NCBI RefSeq assembly: GCF_003987135.1
Contig: NZ_PIPJ01000005.1
Location: forward strand, 62,001 to 126,000
DNA from: Aliidiomarina iranensis
Lineage (GTDB): Bacteria > Pseudomonadota > Gammaproteobacteria > Enterobacterales > Alteromonadaceae
DNA: 64,000 bases
Direction: 5' to 3'
Below the pieces are notes generated by a model, which was not told the origin of the DNA, did not search any database, and saw nothing but the letters and a program-made list of their open reading frames with translations. How positions within the stretch are numbered: the stretch's first letter is position 1; each line of letters begins with the position of its first letter. The position numbers and the translations under genes are program-made. Shown one piece after another: positions 19,722-27,813 of this stretch.

Positions 19722-20975
19722 GTGAAATTAAAGTTCGGCCCAGCCACGCTAGTTGCAGCAGCGTTTATTGGCCCCGGCACAGTAGTAACTGCATCGTTAG
19801 TGGGCGCTAACTACGGCTATGCCTTGCTTTGGGCATTGTTATTCGCCATTGCCGCTACCATTGTGCTGCAAGAAATGGCAGCGCGCATTGGTGTGGTAAC
19901 CCAGCAAGGTTTAGGTGAAAACCTGCGCCTTGCGGTGCAGCAGCCGCTGCTACGGCAACTATTTATTTTACTGGTTGTGGCGGCAGTGGTGGTTGGCAAT
20001 AGTGCCTATCAGGGTGGGAATTTAACTGGCGCTAGCCTTGGAGCGCGTTCGCTTTGGGGCGATCTTACTTGGGTGACGTTTTTTCGAGAAGATGTTCGTA
20101 TCAACCCTTGGGCAGTAATATTGGGTGGCCTGGCTGCCATTATCCTTTGGCAAGGGCAATATAAGCGCATTGAAAAAATTCTAATTGCGCTTGTAGTGCT
20201 CATGAGTGTTGCGTTTTTAATTACCTTTGCACTCAGTAAGCCTGATTTTCGTGCGATTTTAACCGGTTTGTTTTTACCCTCGGTGCCCGCTGGCGCGCTG
20301 TTAACCACTATGGCCTTAGTGGGTACTACGGTAGTGCCTTATGCTCTGTTCTTGCATGCGGCGAGCGCACGCGAGCGGTGGTTTTCAGGGGAAAATAAAG
20401 CGAGCGATGAGAGCACCACCGCGGCGTTAACAGAAGCCAAAGCGGATATTTATACCTCGATACCTTTAGGCGGCCTGGTTACTTTGGCCATTATTTCTAC
20501 CGCGGCTTCGGCTTATTTTGGTAGTAACGAAGAAATCACTGGCGCTGCTGATTTAGCGGTTTCACTGCAACCGGTGTTTGGCGACCTTGCAACGTATTTA
20601 ACCGCTTTTGGCTTGCTAGCGGCGGGGCTATCTTCGGCGATTACCGCGCCTTTAGCTTCAGCGTATGCACTAACCGGCGTGTTGGGTTGGTCAACCAACA
20701 TGCGCGGTTGGCGCTTCCGGGCAACTTGGTTTTGCATCATCATTATAGGTGTGCTGGTTTCTTCATTAGGCATTCAGCCGTTCGCGTTAATTGTTTTTGC
20801 GCAGGTAGCAAATGGCATTTTATTGCCTCTTATTACTTATTTCCTGCTTTTGGTTGTGAATCAAAAGCGCATGGGAAAATTTGCTAACACGGCGCGCCAA
20901 AACATTGTTGCAGGTCTAGTATTTATGATTGCGCTAGCTCTCGGGTTAAGGAGTATTTGGTTAGCGCTAACCTGA
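19722..20975 (+). CDS. Nramp-related divalent-metal transporter with altered metal site
   Basis: This 417-residue inner-membrane protein has about 11 hydrophobic segments and the Nramp/SLC11 fold pattern. It starts at GTG after GGGAGCGGG. The TM1 metal-binding motif, DPGN in MntH, reads GPGT here (17-20), and the TM6 motif MPH reads VPY (205-207). These changes remove the usual Mn/Fe ligands, as in Nramp-related magnesium transporters and other divergent members. Transport of an ion other than manganese is therefore likely but unproven. I would not call it mntH. Confidence 0.85.
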   Translation: MKLKFGPATLVAAAFIGPGTVVTASLVGANYGYALLWALLFAIAATIVLQEMAARIGVVTQQGLGENLRLAVQQPLLRQLFILLVVAAVVVGNSAYQGGNLTGASLGARSLWGDLTWVTFFREDVRINPWAVILGGLAAIILWQGQYKRIEKILIALVVLMSVAFLITFALSKPDFRAILTGLFLPSVPAGALLTTMALVGTTVVPYALFLHAASARERWFSGENKASDESTTAALTEAKADIYTSIPLGGLVTLAIISTAASAYFGSNEEITGAADLAVSLQPVFGDLATYLTAFGLLAAGLSSAITAPLASAYALTGVLGWSTNMRGWRFRATWFCIIIIGVLVSSLGIQPFALIVFAQVANGILLPLITYFLLLVVNQKRMGKFANTARQNIVAGLVFMIALALGLRSIWLALT

Positions 20976-21084
20976 GAAATGAGGATATAGAAGGTGCGCC
21001 GGTTGTTAACTAACTCGCCTTCATTGCAAGAGCCAAACAGGCTAGTGTGAGCGTTAAAAAATAACTCTTGCGATGGCAAATAGG

Positions 21085-22107
21085 TTAGAGAGTTTGTTTA
21101 TCCCCATCAGTTAGCTCCGGAACAATGTTATTGGTTACATAATGCAGCCAATCATCGCTTAAACCGCTAAAGAGTTTATTGATCTCAGATAGGTATTGTT
21201 CAGAAACCTCATTAATCAGGCTTTTATTGGCCGCCAGTTGCTCAACGCGAACCCAATGATTCCAAACTTTGAACAACCCCCAGTTAGGCCGATGAATCTC
21301 AGAGCCCGGCAATCGATAATGAAAGGTAGGCCGAGATTTAATGAGCTTATCATTAACCGTATTCAGAACACGCTCTTCATCAATATGGCGAAATAGCGGC
21401 AGCATATCGAGCGCTCGGTTGCGTGTTGGGTTGTGTTTCAAATAATCATCAATTAGCTGCTCACGATCCGGCCAGTAATCGTTCTTTAGAACTAACTCCA
21501 AATAAGCTTTCGGGAAGGGATCGATATAGTTACTGATACGCCGAGAAATATCCGGAGAAATCTCTTTTAAAAGCCAATCATAAAGACAGAGAAAGCTTTT
21601 GATATGGGCGTTAATGGTATCGGCTTCCAAATTAGGTAACTCAGGGTTAAGCTGCATACCAAAAGCGTAAGCAATGCTATCGGAGGAACCTTTAGCTCCC
21701 GCTTTTCGCAAGGCTTCGATCAGGCCTTCTACTTCATTTAGCCTACTTAGCGGTAGCGGTGGGCTTACAATTTCAATCGGCACAACACTCTCAGCTAGCC
21801 AAGCTAAACCTTTTTCAGCGTTATCGCGCCAATCGTTGTATTCTGCTTCGCGGCCGATTTTTTTTAAGTAATCGTAATCAAATTCGATACCCCAATCGCC
21901 GGCACTATCACCACTAATTACATGCTCATAGCGGCCTTTCGAGCTTTGCTGGCATTCCTTGCAATGTTGTTCTAGATATTGCAACAGAACATTGGTGGCC
22001 TCTTGCAAGTTTAAGCCACTGAACTCGATTTCAACACCAACGCGGCGTTCCGTATCCCCGCTCGTATGCACACTAGGTGGCTGTATCAAGGCGTGTTTGC
22101 TATCCAT
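21085..22107 (-). CDS. Amidoligase-family protein (COOH-NH2 ligase fold)
   Basis: The start at ATG 22107 is set by GAGGGAG upstream and gives 340 residues. The N-terminal RRVGVEIEFSGL (22-33) and the downstream SGDSAGDWGIEFDYDY, VPIEIVSPPLPL and FGMQLNPELP follow the amidoligase (PF12224-like) pattern of glutamine-synthetase-related ligases. Such enzymes join a carboxylate to an amine using ATP. The gene immediately upstream encodes a gamma-glutamylcyclotransferase-like protein 29 bp away. Amidoligases and gamma-glutamylcyclotransferases were proposed from comparative genomics to form small peptide-tag or metabolite pathways. Substrate unknown. Confidence 0.8.
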   Translation of the reverse strand: MDSKHALIQPPSVHTSGDTERRVGVEIEFSGLNLQEATNVLLQYLEQHCKECQQSSKGRYEHVISGDSAGDWGIEFDYDYLKKIGREAEYNDWRDNAEKGLAWLAESVVPIEIVSPPLPLSRLNEVEGLIEALRKAGAKGSSDSIAYAFGMQLNPELPNLEADTINAHIKSFLCLYDWLLKEISPDISRRISNYIDPFPKAYLELVLKNDYWPDREQLIDDYLKHNPTRNRALDMLPLFRHIDEERVLNTVNDKLIKSRPTFHYRLPGSEIHRPNWGLFKVWNHWVRVEQLAANKSLINEVSEQYLSEINKLFSGLSDDWLHYVTNNIVPELTDGDKQTL

Positions 22108-22136
22108 TATGCTACTCCCTCTAGTTGAGCTTGCGT

Positions 22137-22568
22137 CTAATCGTTCCTCGGTGGGTTTATTTCCGTAATGCGCCGATAAACCCAAGCAGGCTTGCCGTCA
22201 CTTAGGGTATATAAGTAACGCTCGTACTTAACACCCACCCGCTCATAGCGATCTAAACGCCGTAATTGCTTAGCGTTCACGTAAAAAACGCGGCCATGTG
22301 TTATCGCGCCCTCTTTTGGCAGTAAATCTAAACGATAACGTTCGTAGCCTTCGAGCTGCCCTGGTTTGGTGGGCACATAGCCAAAGATAACGAGTGTACG
22401 CACTACGGGGTTAGTGAGTGTACCAAAGGCAAACACACGGTGTTCAGCTTCTTGATCTATATTTAGCGTGGTTTCGGAAAATGTAAAGCTATAGGGGTTC
22501 AACCAAATCCACCAGAAACTCACCACGGCAAGAATAGCTAGAAAAATAATTCCATACATAAAGCGCAT
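22137..22568 (-). CDS. Membrane-anchored gamma-glutamylcyclotransferase-like protein
   Basis: This 143-residue protein starts with one transmembrane segment (about 4-23). A gamma-glutamylcyclotransferase (AIG2-like) domain follows, with FAFGTLTNP at 46-54 in place of the usual YGTL motif, and LDRYERVGVKYER around 105-117. That second motif contains the expected catalytic Glu (Glu109). Such enzymes release gamma-linked glutamate as 5-oxoproline. The ATG has AGGTG five bases upstream. It is the first gene of a two-gene operon with the amidoligase. The membrane anchor is unusual and would hold the domain at the membrane surface. Confidence 0.75.
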   Translation of the reverse strand: MRFMYGIIFLAILAVVSFWWIWLNPYSFTFSETTLNIDQEAEHRVFAFGTLTNPVVRTLVIFGYVPTKPGQLEGYERYRLDLLPKEGAITHGRVFYVNAKQLRRLDRYERVGVKYERYLYTLSDGKPAWVYRRITEINPPRND

Positions 22569-22649
22569 AGTACACCTGTAACAAGCGAAAAGTTATATTT
22601 TTGTGTATCATGCTAGCACCTTGAACACAAACACACAGAGAATATTGCC

Positions 22650-24314
22650 ATGGCTTTTAAAACAAATTTAAAAATAACAGCCGCCGCGATTACCGGCTTA
22701 TTTGTGCTTGGTGCTTGCTCACCAGCACCGGAAACGAATACTGTGCCTGAATATCAGCCTACCGCAAGCGCTGGAAATCGTTTAGATATTTATGAACCCG
22801 TGCGTTTAGATGTGGATTTATCCCATCTTTCGGATAATGAAAAAGAATTAATTTCGCTGTTAATCGATGCAGCAGAAATTATGGATGATTTGTTCTGGCA
22901 GCAAGCTTACGCGGGCGATAAAAATGAATTATTGAGCCGCATTAATGATCCACGTGTGCGCGATTTTGTTGATGTGAACTATGGGCCCTGGGATCGATTG
23001 AGTAATATGCAGCCGATTTTACAAGGCGTGGAACCTAAGCCTCTTGGTGCGAATTATTATCCTGCCGACATGACTCGGGATGAGTTCGATGCCGCCGATC
23101 TCCCCGGCAAGGATGATTTATATACCTTGGTTCGCCGCAATGAAGCGGGCGAGTTGATCACCATTCCTTATTCTGAAGCTTACCAAGCAGAGCTGAGCCA
23201 AGCGGCGGCGATTTTACGCGCTGCGGCTACCGTCGCTGACGATGAAACCATGGCGCGATACTTGGAAATGCGCGCGGATGCCTTTCTTTCCAATGAATAC
23301 CAAGCATCTGATTACGTTTGGATGGATATTACCGAAAGTAATGTTGATGTGATTATTGGCCCGATTGAAACCTACGAAGATCGCTTATTCGGCTATAAAG
23401 CAGGATTCGAGGCGTACGTGTTGGTGAAGGACACTGAGTGGAGTGAGCGCTTAGAGATTTACGCCCAGTACTTACCCAGTTTACAACAAGGTTTACCCGT
23501 GGCTGAAGAATATAAAGCTGAAGCACCTGGCACCGATGCGCAACTAAACGCTTACGATATCGTTTATTATGCTGGCCACTCGAACGCTGGAAGTAAAACC
23601 ATTGCAGTGAATTTACCCAATGATGAAGAGGTTCAATTAGCTAAAGGAACGCGCCGCTCGCAGCTGAAAAATGCAATGCAGGCTAAGTTCGATAAAATTC
23701 TAGTGCCTATCGCTGATTTATTGATTGTGCCGGAGCAGCGCCAACACATTACCTTTGATGCGTTCTTTGCTAACACAATGTTTCACGAAGTGGCCCATGG
23801 TTTAGGGATCAAGAACTTGGTAGATGGTGAAGGTACTGTGCGTGCGGCGTTAAGAGAGTATGCATCGCCGCTTGAAGAGGGCAAAGCCGATATACTTGGC
23901 CTATACATGGTAACTCAGCTCTTAGAAGAGGGCGTTCTCACTGAAGGCCAATTAGAAGATTATTATGTTACGTTTTTAGCAGGAATATTTCGCTCAGTTC
24001 GCTTCGGTGCTTCGAGTGCTCATGGCCAAGCTAACATGATTCGCTTTAACTATTTTGCCGAGCAGGGTGCATTTATTCGTAATGAACAAGGCGAGTATGC
24101 GGTTGATATGGAAAACATGCGCGCAGCGATGAATTCATTATCAGAGCTTATTTTGCGTTTGCAAGGTGATGGTGATTATACCGGAGTGGCGCAGCTTTTT
24201 GCTGAGCTTGGTGGTGTAGGCGCTGGCTTGCAAGGTGATTTAGATCGTATTGATAGCGCTAATATTCCTGTGGATATTGTGTTTGAACAGGGTAAATCAG
24301 TGCTTGGATTGTAG
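22650..24314 (+). CDS. M49-like (dipeptidyl-peptidase III family) zinc lipoprotein
   Basis: This 554-residue protein has a lipoprotein signal with lipobox VLGAC (Cys23). The zinc site is HEVAH at 379-383, and the second M49 motif is EEGKAD at 409-414. Most dipeptidyl-peptidase III enzymes have the hexapeptide HEXXGH; here it is the pentapeptide HEXXH, a variant known in some bacterial members. The spacing between motifs is close to that of bacterial forms. It probably cleaves peptides in the periplasm while anchored to a membrane. It stands alone and ends at a strong terminator. Confidence 0.82.
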   Translation: MAFKTNLKITAAAITGLFVLGACSPAPETNTVPEYQPTASAGNRLDIYEPVRLDVDLSHLSDNEKELISLLIDAAEIMDDLFWQQAYAGDKNELLSRINDPRVRDFVDVNYGPWDRLSNMQPILQGVEPKPLGANYYPADMTRDEFDAADLPGKDDLYTLVRRNEAGELITIPYSEAYQAELSQAAAILRAAATVADDETMARYLEMRADAFLSNEYQASDYVWMDITESNVDVIIGPIETYEDRLFGYKAGFEAYVLVKDTEWSERLEIYAQYLPSLQQGLPVAEEYKAEAPGTDAQLNAYDIVYYAGHSNAGSKTIAVNLPNDEEVQLAKGTRRSQLKNAMQAKFDKILVPIADLLIVPEQRQHITFDAFFANTMFHEVAHGLGIKNLVDGEGTVRAALREYASPLEEGKADILGLYMVTQLLEEGVLTEGQLEDYYVTFLAGIFRSVRFGASSAHGQANMIRFNYFAEQGAFIRNEQGEYAVDMENMRAAMNSLSELILRLQGDGDYTGVAQLFAELGGVGAGLQGDLDRIDSANIPVDIVFEQGKSVLGL

Positions 24315-24374
24315 TACGCAGGATTACAAAACTACGTAAAGTTGTAGAATTACCTAAATAGTGGTTAAAAAAAC

Positions 24375-24429
24375 AAAAAAGCTCGAGAAATCGTTAAGTA
24401 AAACACAACGGTTTTCCTCGAGCTTTTTT
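24375..24429 (+). terminator. Rho-independent terminator after the M49-like gene
   Basis: The outer stem AAAAAAGCTCGAG / CTCGAGCTTTTTT has an additional inner CGTT / AACG pairing and ends in a T run. Confidence 0.9.
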
Positions 24430-24470
24430 ATTTTTCTATTTAACTCAGTTAAATCATTAGGTTGCATAAT

Positions 24471-24487
24471 TTGGCATGGGGTTTGCT
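24471..24487 (+). promoter_or_regulatory. Sigma-54-type promoter before the DUF2884 gene
   Basis: TTGGCATGGGGTTTGCT matches the sigma-54 consensus TTGGCACG-N4-TTGCW at every specified position except one (T for C). The -24 GG is at 24473-24474 and the -12 GC at 24485-24486, the required 12-bp register. Transcription would begin near 24497, about 120 bp before the start codon. It lies after the preceding terminator, so it can only serve the DUF2884 gene. Confidence 0.6.
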
Positions 24488-24501
24488 TAATCTGTAGTTA
24501 A

Positions 24502-24537
24502 GGAACAACACTCAAGTAAATTCGAGTTATTTGTTCC
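24502..24537 (+). repeat. Inverted repeat in the DUF2884 leader
   Basis: GGAACAA at 24502-24508 pairs with TTGTTCC at 24531-24537, and ACTC at 24510-24513 pairs with GAGT at 24524-24527. It falls a few bases after the predicted sigma-54 start site, so it may be a leader hairpin or an operator. Confidence 0.55.
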
Positions 24538-24615
24538 AAAGATATTATTTCATAATGAGCGTTATTCACTAGGAATGACACCAACGCAGATTAGGTATTC
24601 ACGAGGAAAACCACA

Positions 24616-25428
24616 ATGCTTACAAGTATTCTTGTTGCCGCAACTATGATCGCCCCAATTGCCGATGATTCGTCAACCCAAGTGCCTTCGCGCCAGGTTA
24701 CGATTGTAAACTCACAGGATGTGCAGAGCTGCCAGCTCCGCTTCGATCGAGATATTCATGCATCTTATGAAACGCTCACTGTAAAAGAGGGCGAGCGTGA
24801 GCTGTTTCGGATTCTGAAAAACGGTGATTTGTATATTAATGGCGCCGAGGTTGGTGTTAATGCTGAAGAGCGCGGCATGCTAATTCATTATAAAAATGGG
24901 TTAACAGCACAATCGGAGTTCGTTGTTGAGGTTATGGCAGAAGCGCTAGAGATGACTTCCTACGCGCTTAGCACAACGTTCACAGAGATGTTCGGTGAGC
25001 GCCATAAAATAGTGCGCCGCATCGAAGCACTCAACGAAACCCTAGCTGAAGAGTTTTCATCGGTGGCGTATCAAACGAACGACACCTATGTTGTGCAGGG
25101 TAGCCAGCTAGATCTGTTTGGCGATCGGTTAGAAGGTACGCTTGGAACAGAAATTGAAGCTATCGTTGAAGATTCCATGGGCAGCATGATTTGGATGGTA
25201 ACAAAGGCTATGTTTTCTGGCTCGGGCAGCTTCGAGGAACGCATGGAGCAATTCGGTGAACGCATGGAAAAAATGGGTGAAAACTTAGAAACCACCATGC
25301 ACGGCTGGGGCGAAGAAATGGAAATTCGTGGTGAGGCGATGTGTACTGATTTAGAAAAATTACGAGAAATGGAAGGCCGTATCGTTGAGCGTATTCCGAG
25401 CTTTTCTGAATACCGGCTTTTGATGTAA
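24616..25428 (+). CDS. DUF2884 (YggN-like) exported protein
   Basis: This 270-residue protein starts after GAGGAA. It has a short hydrophobic N-terminus (about 1-17), probably a signal peptide. The pattern QSCQLRFDRDIHASYETLTVKEGERELFRILKNGDLYINGAEVGVN recalls the YggN/DUF2884 family of unknown function. The middle part is helical. A Glu/Met-rich stretch of short repeats (FEERMEQFGERMEKMGENLETTMHGWGEEMEIRGEAM, about 212-248) could form an amphipathic coiled coil. Cys37 and Cys250 could pair. It is transcribed alone, apparently from a sigma-54 promoter. Confidence 0.65.
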   Translation: MLTSILVAATMIAPIADDSSTQVPSRQVTIVNSQDVQSCQLRFDRDIHASYETLTVKEGERELFRILKNGDLYINGAEVGVNAEERGMLIHYKNGLTAQSEFVVEVMAEALEMTSYALSTTFTEMFGERHKIVRRIEALNETLAEEFSSVAYQTNDTYVVQGSQLDLFGDRLEGTLGTEIEAIVEDSMGSMIWMVTKAMFSGSGSFEERMEQFGERMEKMGENLETTMHGWGEEMEIRGEAMCTDLEKLREMEGRIVERIPSFSEYRLLM

Positions 25429-25516
25429 GTAAAGCCCTTGGCGTATTGCGTTGGCGGCCAATGATTGCAAAGCTTGGCTCAACCGCAGCTAATTCATAAC
25501 TTGTGATATCGCAAAT

Positions 25517-25552
25517 AAAAAAGCTCACCATGGGTAACCATGATGAGCTTTT
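25517..25552. terminator. Bidirectional terminator between DUF2884 and betT
   Basis: The stem AAGCTCA-CATGG / CCATG-TGAGCTT with loop GTAA is flanked by A and T runs, so it can end transcripts from both converging genes. Confidence 0.88.
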
Positions 25553-25568
25553 GTTTGCCTAACGCAGG

Positions 25569-27641
25569 TTAACTTTTCGTGTTATCGGCGTTGGAATCTT
25601 CGTCTTTTTGCTCTTCACTGAGATCATCATCATGTTGCGCCAGATCCCAAGGTAAACTGCCTGGCGAATGATGGATGAAGTGCAAATAATTTTCGAACTG
25701 ATTGAGCACATCGTTAATGATATCGGCTTTCTCAAAGCCATAGATATCGTATGATTGGCCACCTTGGCGTAAGAATACTTCAGCGCGATAATACTCGTCA
25801 GTTTCTTTTTTGCCTTTTTTTGCTACCGCAAAATCAGGACGGGCATAAGCGCGAATACGAATTTCATAAGTGAAATCGATTTCATTCTTATCCACATGCA
25901 GAATAACGCGCACTGGATCATCTTCAGTAATCACTTCAGCTTGCCATTTTTGGCTCGTTAGCTCCGTGCATACCTCATCTAAGCATTCCTTACCGGTTTC
26001 CCGAATAAAGGTTTCCACTTGGGTAACGCCAGGAAAATCAACCAAACCCGCCAAACGCGTTTTCCAGTAGTTAGCGCCGGCATGCACGCCGCGGCGGTGC
26101 ATTTGCGTATGGCTTCGTAAACTACTGTATTGATGACCTTCAATCACCAATGCGCGCCAGAGGCCAACTGCTGCTATAAGCATAATAATCGCGAAGGGCA
26201 ACGCACTGGTTATTGCTGCGGTTTGTAATGCACTTAAACCGCCCGCAAGTAACAGCACCGCAGCCACAACACCCTCTGAACTTGCCCAGAAAACACGCTG
26301 CCACACTGGCGTATTCGAATTTCCGCCCGAAGCCAGAGAATCAATTACCAGTGAACCGGAATCTGAAGAGGTGACAAAGAATGTCATGATAAGAATCACG
26401 GTTACAAATGAAAGCATGCTGGTGAGCGGTAAATTCTCATACAGCTTGAACAAGGCTATTGCCTGATTATTTTGCACCTCGCCAATTAGGCTTTCATAAC
26501 CTTCAACCATAATCATGTGCAATGCAGTATCGCCGAAAACAGCAAACCAGAAAAAGGTAAAGATAGTAGGTACTAACATAACACCCACTACGAATTGGCG
26601 AATGGTTCGGCCTCGGCTAATTTTAGCGATAAATAAGCCAACAAAGGGCGCCCAAGCTATGGTCCAACCAAAGATGAAGAGTGTCCAGTTACCAATCCAA
26701 TCGCTGCGGCTGTATGCCTGAAGGTTGAATGTTCGTTCTACGATGTAGTTAAGGTAACTACCGGTGTTTTGCAAGAAAGTTTCGAGTATGTGTACGGTTG
26801 GGCCGGCAAAGAATACGAAAAGTAGCAGGAACATCACTAAGCTCATATTCAAGATAGAAAGGCGTTTAATGCCTTTATCTAGGCCTGCCACTACCGAAGC
26901 TATCGCCATCAGGGTGATCACAAAAATTACCACTATTTGCACAATATTATTTACGGGGATGTCCTCCCATAAATAATTCAGGCCGGTATTAATCTGAATA
27001 ACTGAGAGCCCCAAAGTAGTAGCTATACCGAACATGGTGCCAAGAATGGCAAAGGTATCAACCGCATGGCCGGCTGGACCATGAATTTTCTCGCCAATTA
27101 ATGGGTAAAGTGTTGATCGCATGGAAAGGGGCAATCCGTGGCGAAACGAAAAATAGGCTAACACTAGGCCCACTAAGCCGTATATGGCCCAAATGTGGAA
27201 GCCCCAGTGGAAATAGGATATCTGCATTGCTTGCTTTGCCGCATCAACGGTAAGTGCCGCACCTTGCGGTGGGCTTGCATAATGCAATACGGGTTCAGAT
27301 ACGCCGAAAAATAGTAGAGCAATACCGTAACCTGCGGAAAACAACATAGCGAACCAAGAAAGAAAGCTATATTCTGGCTCAGCATGATCAGGGCCTAACT
27401 TGATTCGGCCCCACTTGGAAACGGCGATCACCACAATAAACATTAAAAAGAGAGCAACGGCTAACATATAGAACCAACCGAAATCTTCGGTTATTTTAGC
27501 CAAGGTGGCAGAGAAGAACTCGCCAGCGAGTTCTGGGTTGGCAAGGGTGCCGAGAACCAGAAGGGTGATAACCGCCACCGCGGGAATGAACACTGGCAGC
27601 AACAGCCCTGAGCGCCAGCGCGATTCTTTCAATGTGCTCAT
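25569..27641 (-). CDS. betT: BCCT-family choline/betaine transporter, BetT-like
   Basis: This 690-residue inner-membrane carrier has 12 hydrophobic segments in the first 510 residues. The BCCT signatures are GYGIALLFFGVSEPVLHY and the Trp-rich FGWTIAWAPFVGLFIAKISRGRTIRQF. The hydrophilic C-terminal domain of about 170 residues is typical of BetT and responds to osmotic strength in studied members. It probably brings in choline or glycine betaine for salt tolerance, which fits a marine host. No bet oxidation genes are adjacent, so direct uptake of betaine is possible. Substrate is inferred. Confidence 0.88.
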   Translation of the reverse strand: MSTLKESRWRSGLLLPVFIPAVAVITLLVLGTLANPELAGEFFSATLAKITEDFGWFYMLAVALFLMFIVVIAVSKWGRIKLGPDHAEPEYSFLSWFAMLFSAGYGIALLFFGVSEPVLHYASPPQGAALTVDAAKQAMQISYFHWGFHIWAIYGLVGLVLAYFSFRHGLPLSMRSTLYPLIGEKIHGPAGHAVDTFAILGTMFGIATTLGLSVIQINTGLNYLWEDIPVNNIVQIVVIFVITLMAIASVVAGLDKGIKRLSILNMSLVMFLLLFVFFAGPTVHILETFLQNTGSYLNYIVERTFNLQAYSRSDWIGNWTLFIFGWTIAWAPFVGLFIAKISRGRTIRQFVVGVMLVPTIFTFFWFAVFGDTALHMIMVEGYESLIGEVQNNQAIALFKLYENLPLTSMLSFVTVILIMTFFVTSSDSGSLVIDSLASGGNSNTPVWQRVFWASSEGVVAAVLLLAGGLSALQTAAITSALPFAIIMLIAAVGLWRALVIEGHQYSSLRSHTQMHRRGVHAGANYWKTRLAGLVDFPGVTQVETFIRETGKECLDEVCTELTSQKWQAEVITEDDPVRVILHVDKNEIDFTYEIRIRAYARPDFAVAKKGKKETDEYYRAEVFLRQGGQSYDIYGFEKADIINDVLNQFENYLHFIHHSPGSLPWDLAQHDDDLSEEQKDEDSNADNTKS

Positions 27642-27813
27642 ACAGAATCTCCTTTTGAAGGTGCGAAATCCGAACCTTTAGCCTACTTAGGCTAGCATTC
27701 GTAGCAGAAAAGACAAGTTGGCTAAAATTCAGCCAGCTTAAAAAAGATAGAAAATACAATATTTTCGAATTCAGGTTACACTTACAACACTTGCCTTTTT
27801 ATAGGATTAGCGC

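Noticed and set aside
21026-21071. GCAAGAG/CTCTTGC hairpin between the transporter and amidoligase genes as a terminator
   Set aside because: The loop is 32 nt, the stem only seven pairs, and there is no T run in the right place.
22108-22185. N-terminal extension of the amidoligase (start at 22185)
   Set aside because: It would overlap the upstream cyclotransferase gene, and ATG 22107 has a clear GAGGGAG site.
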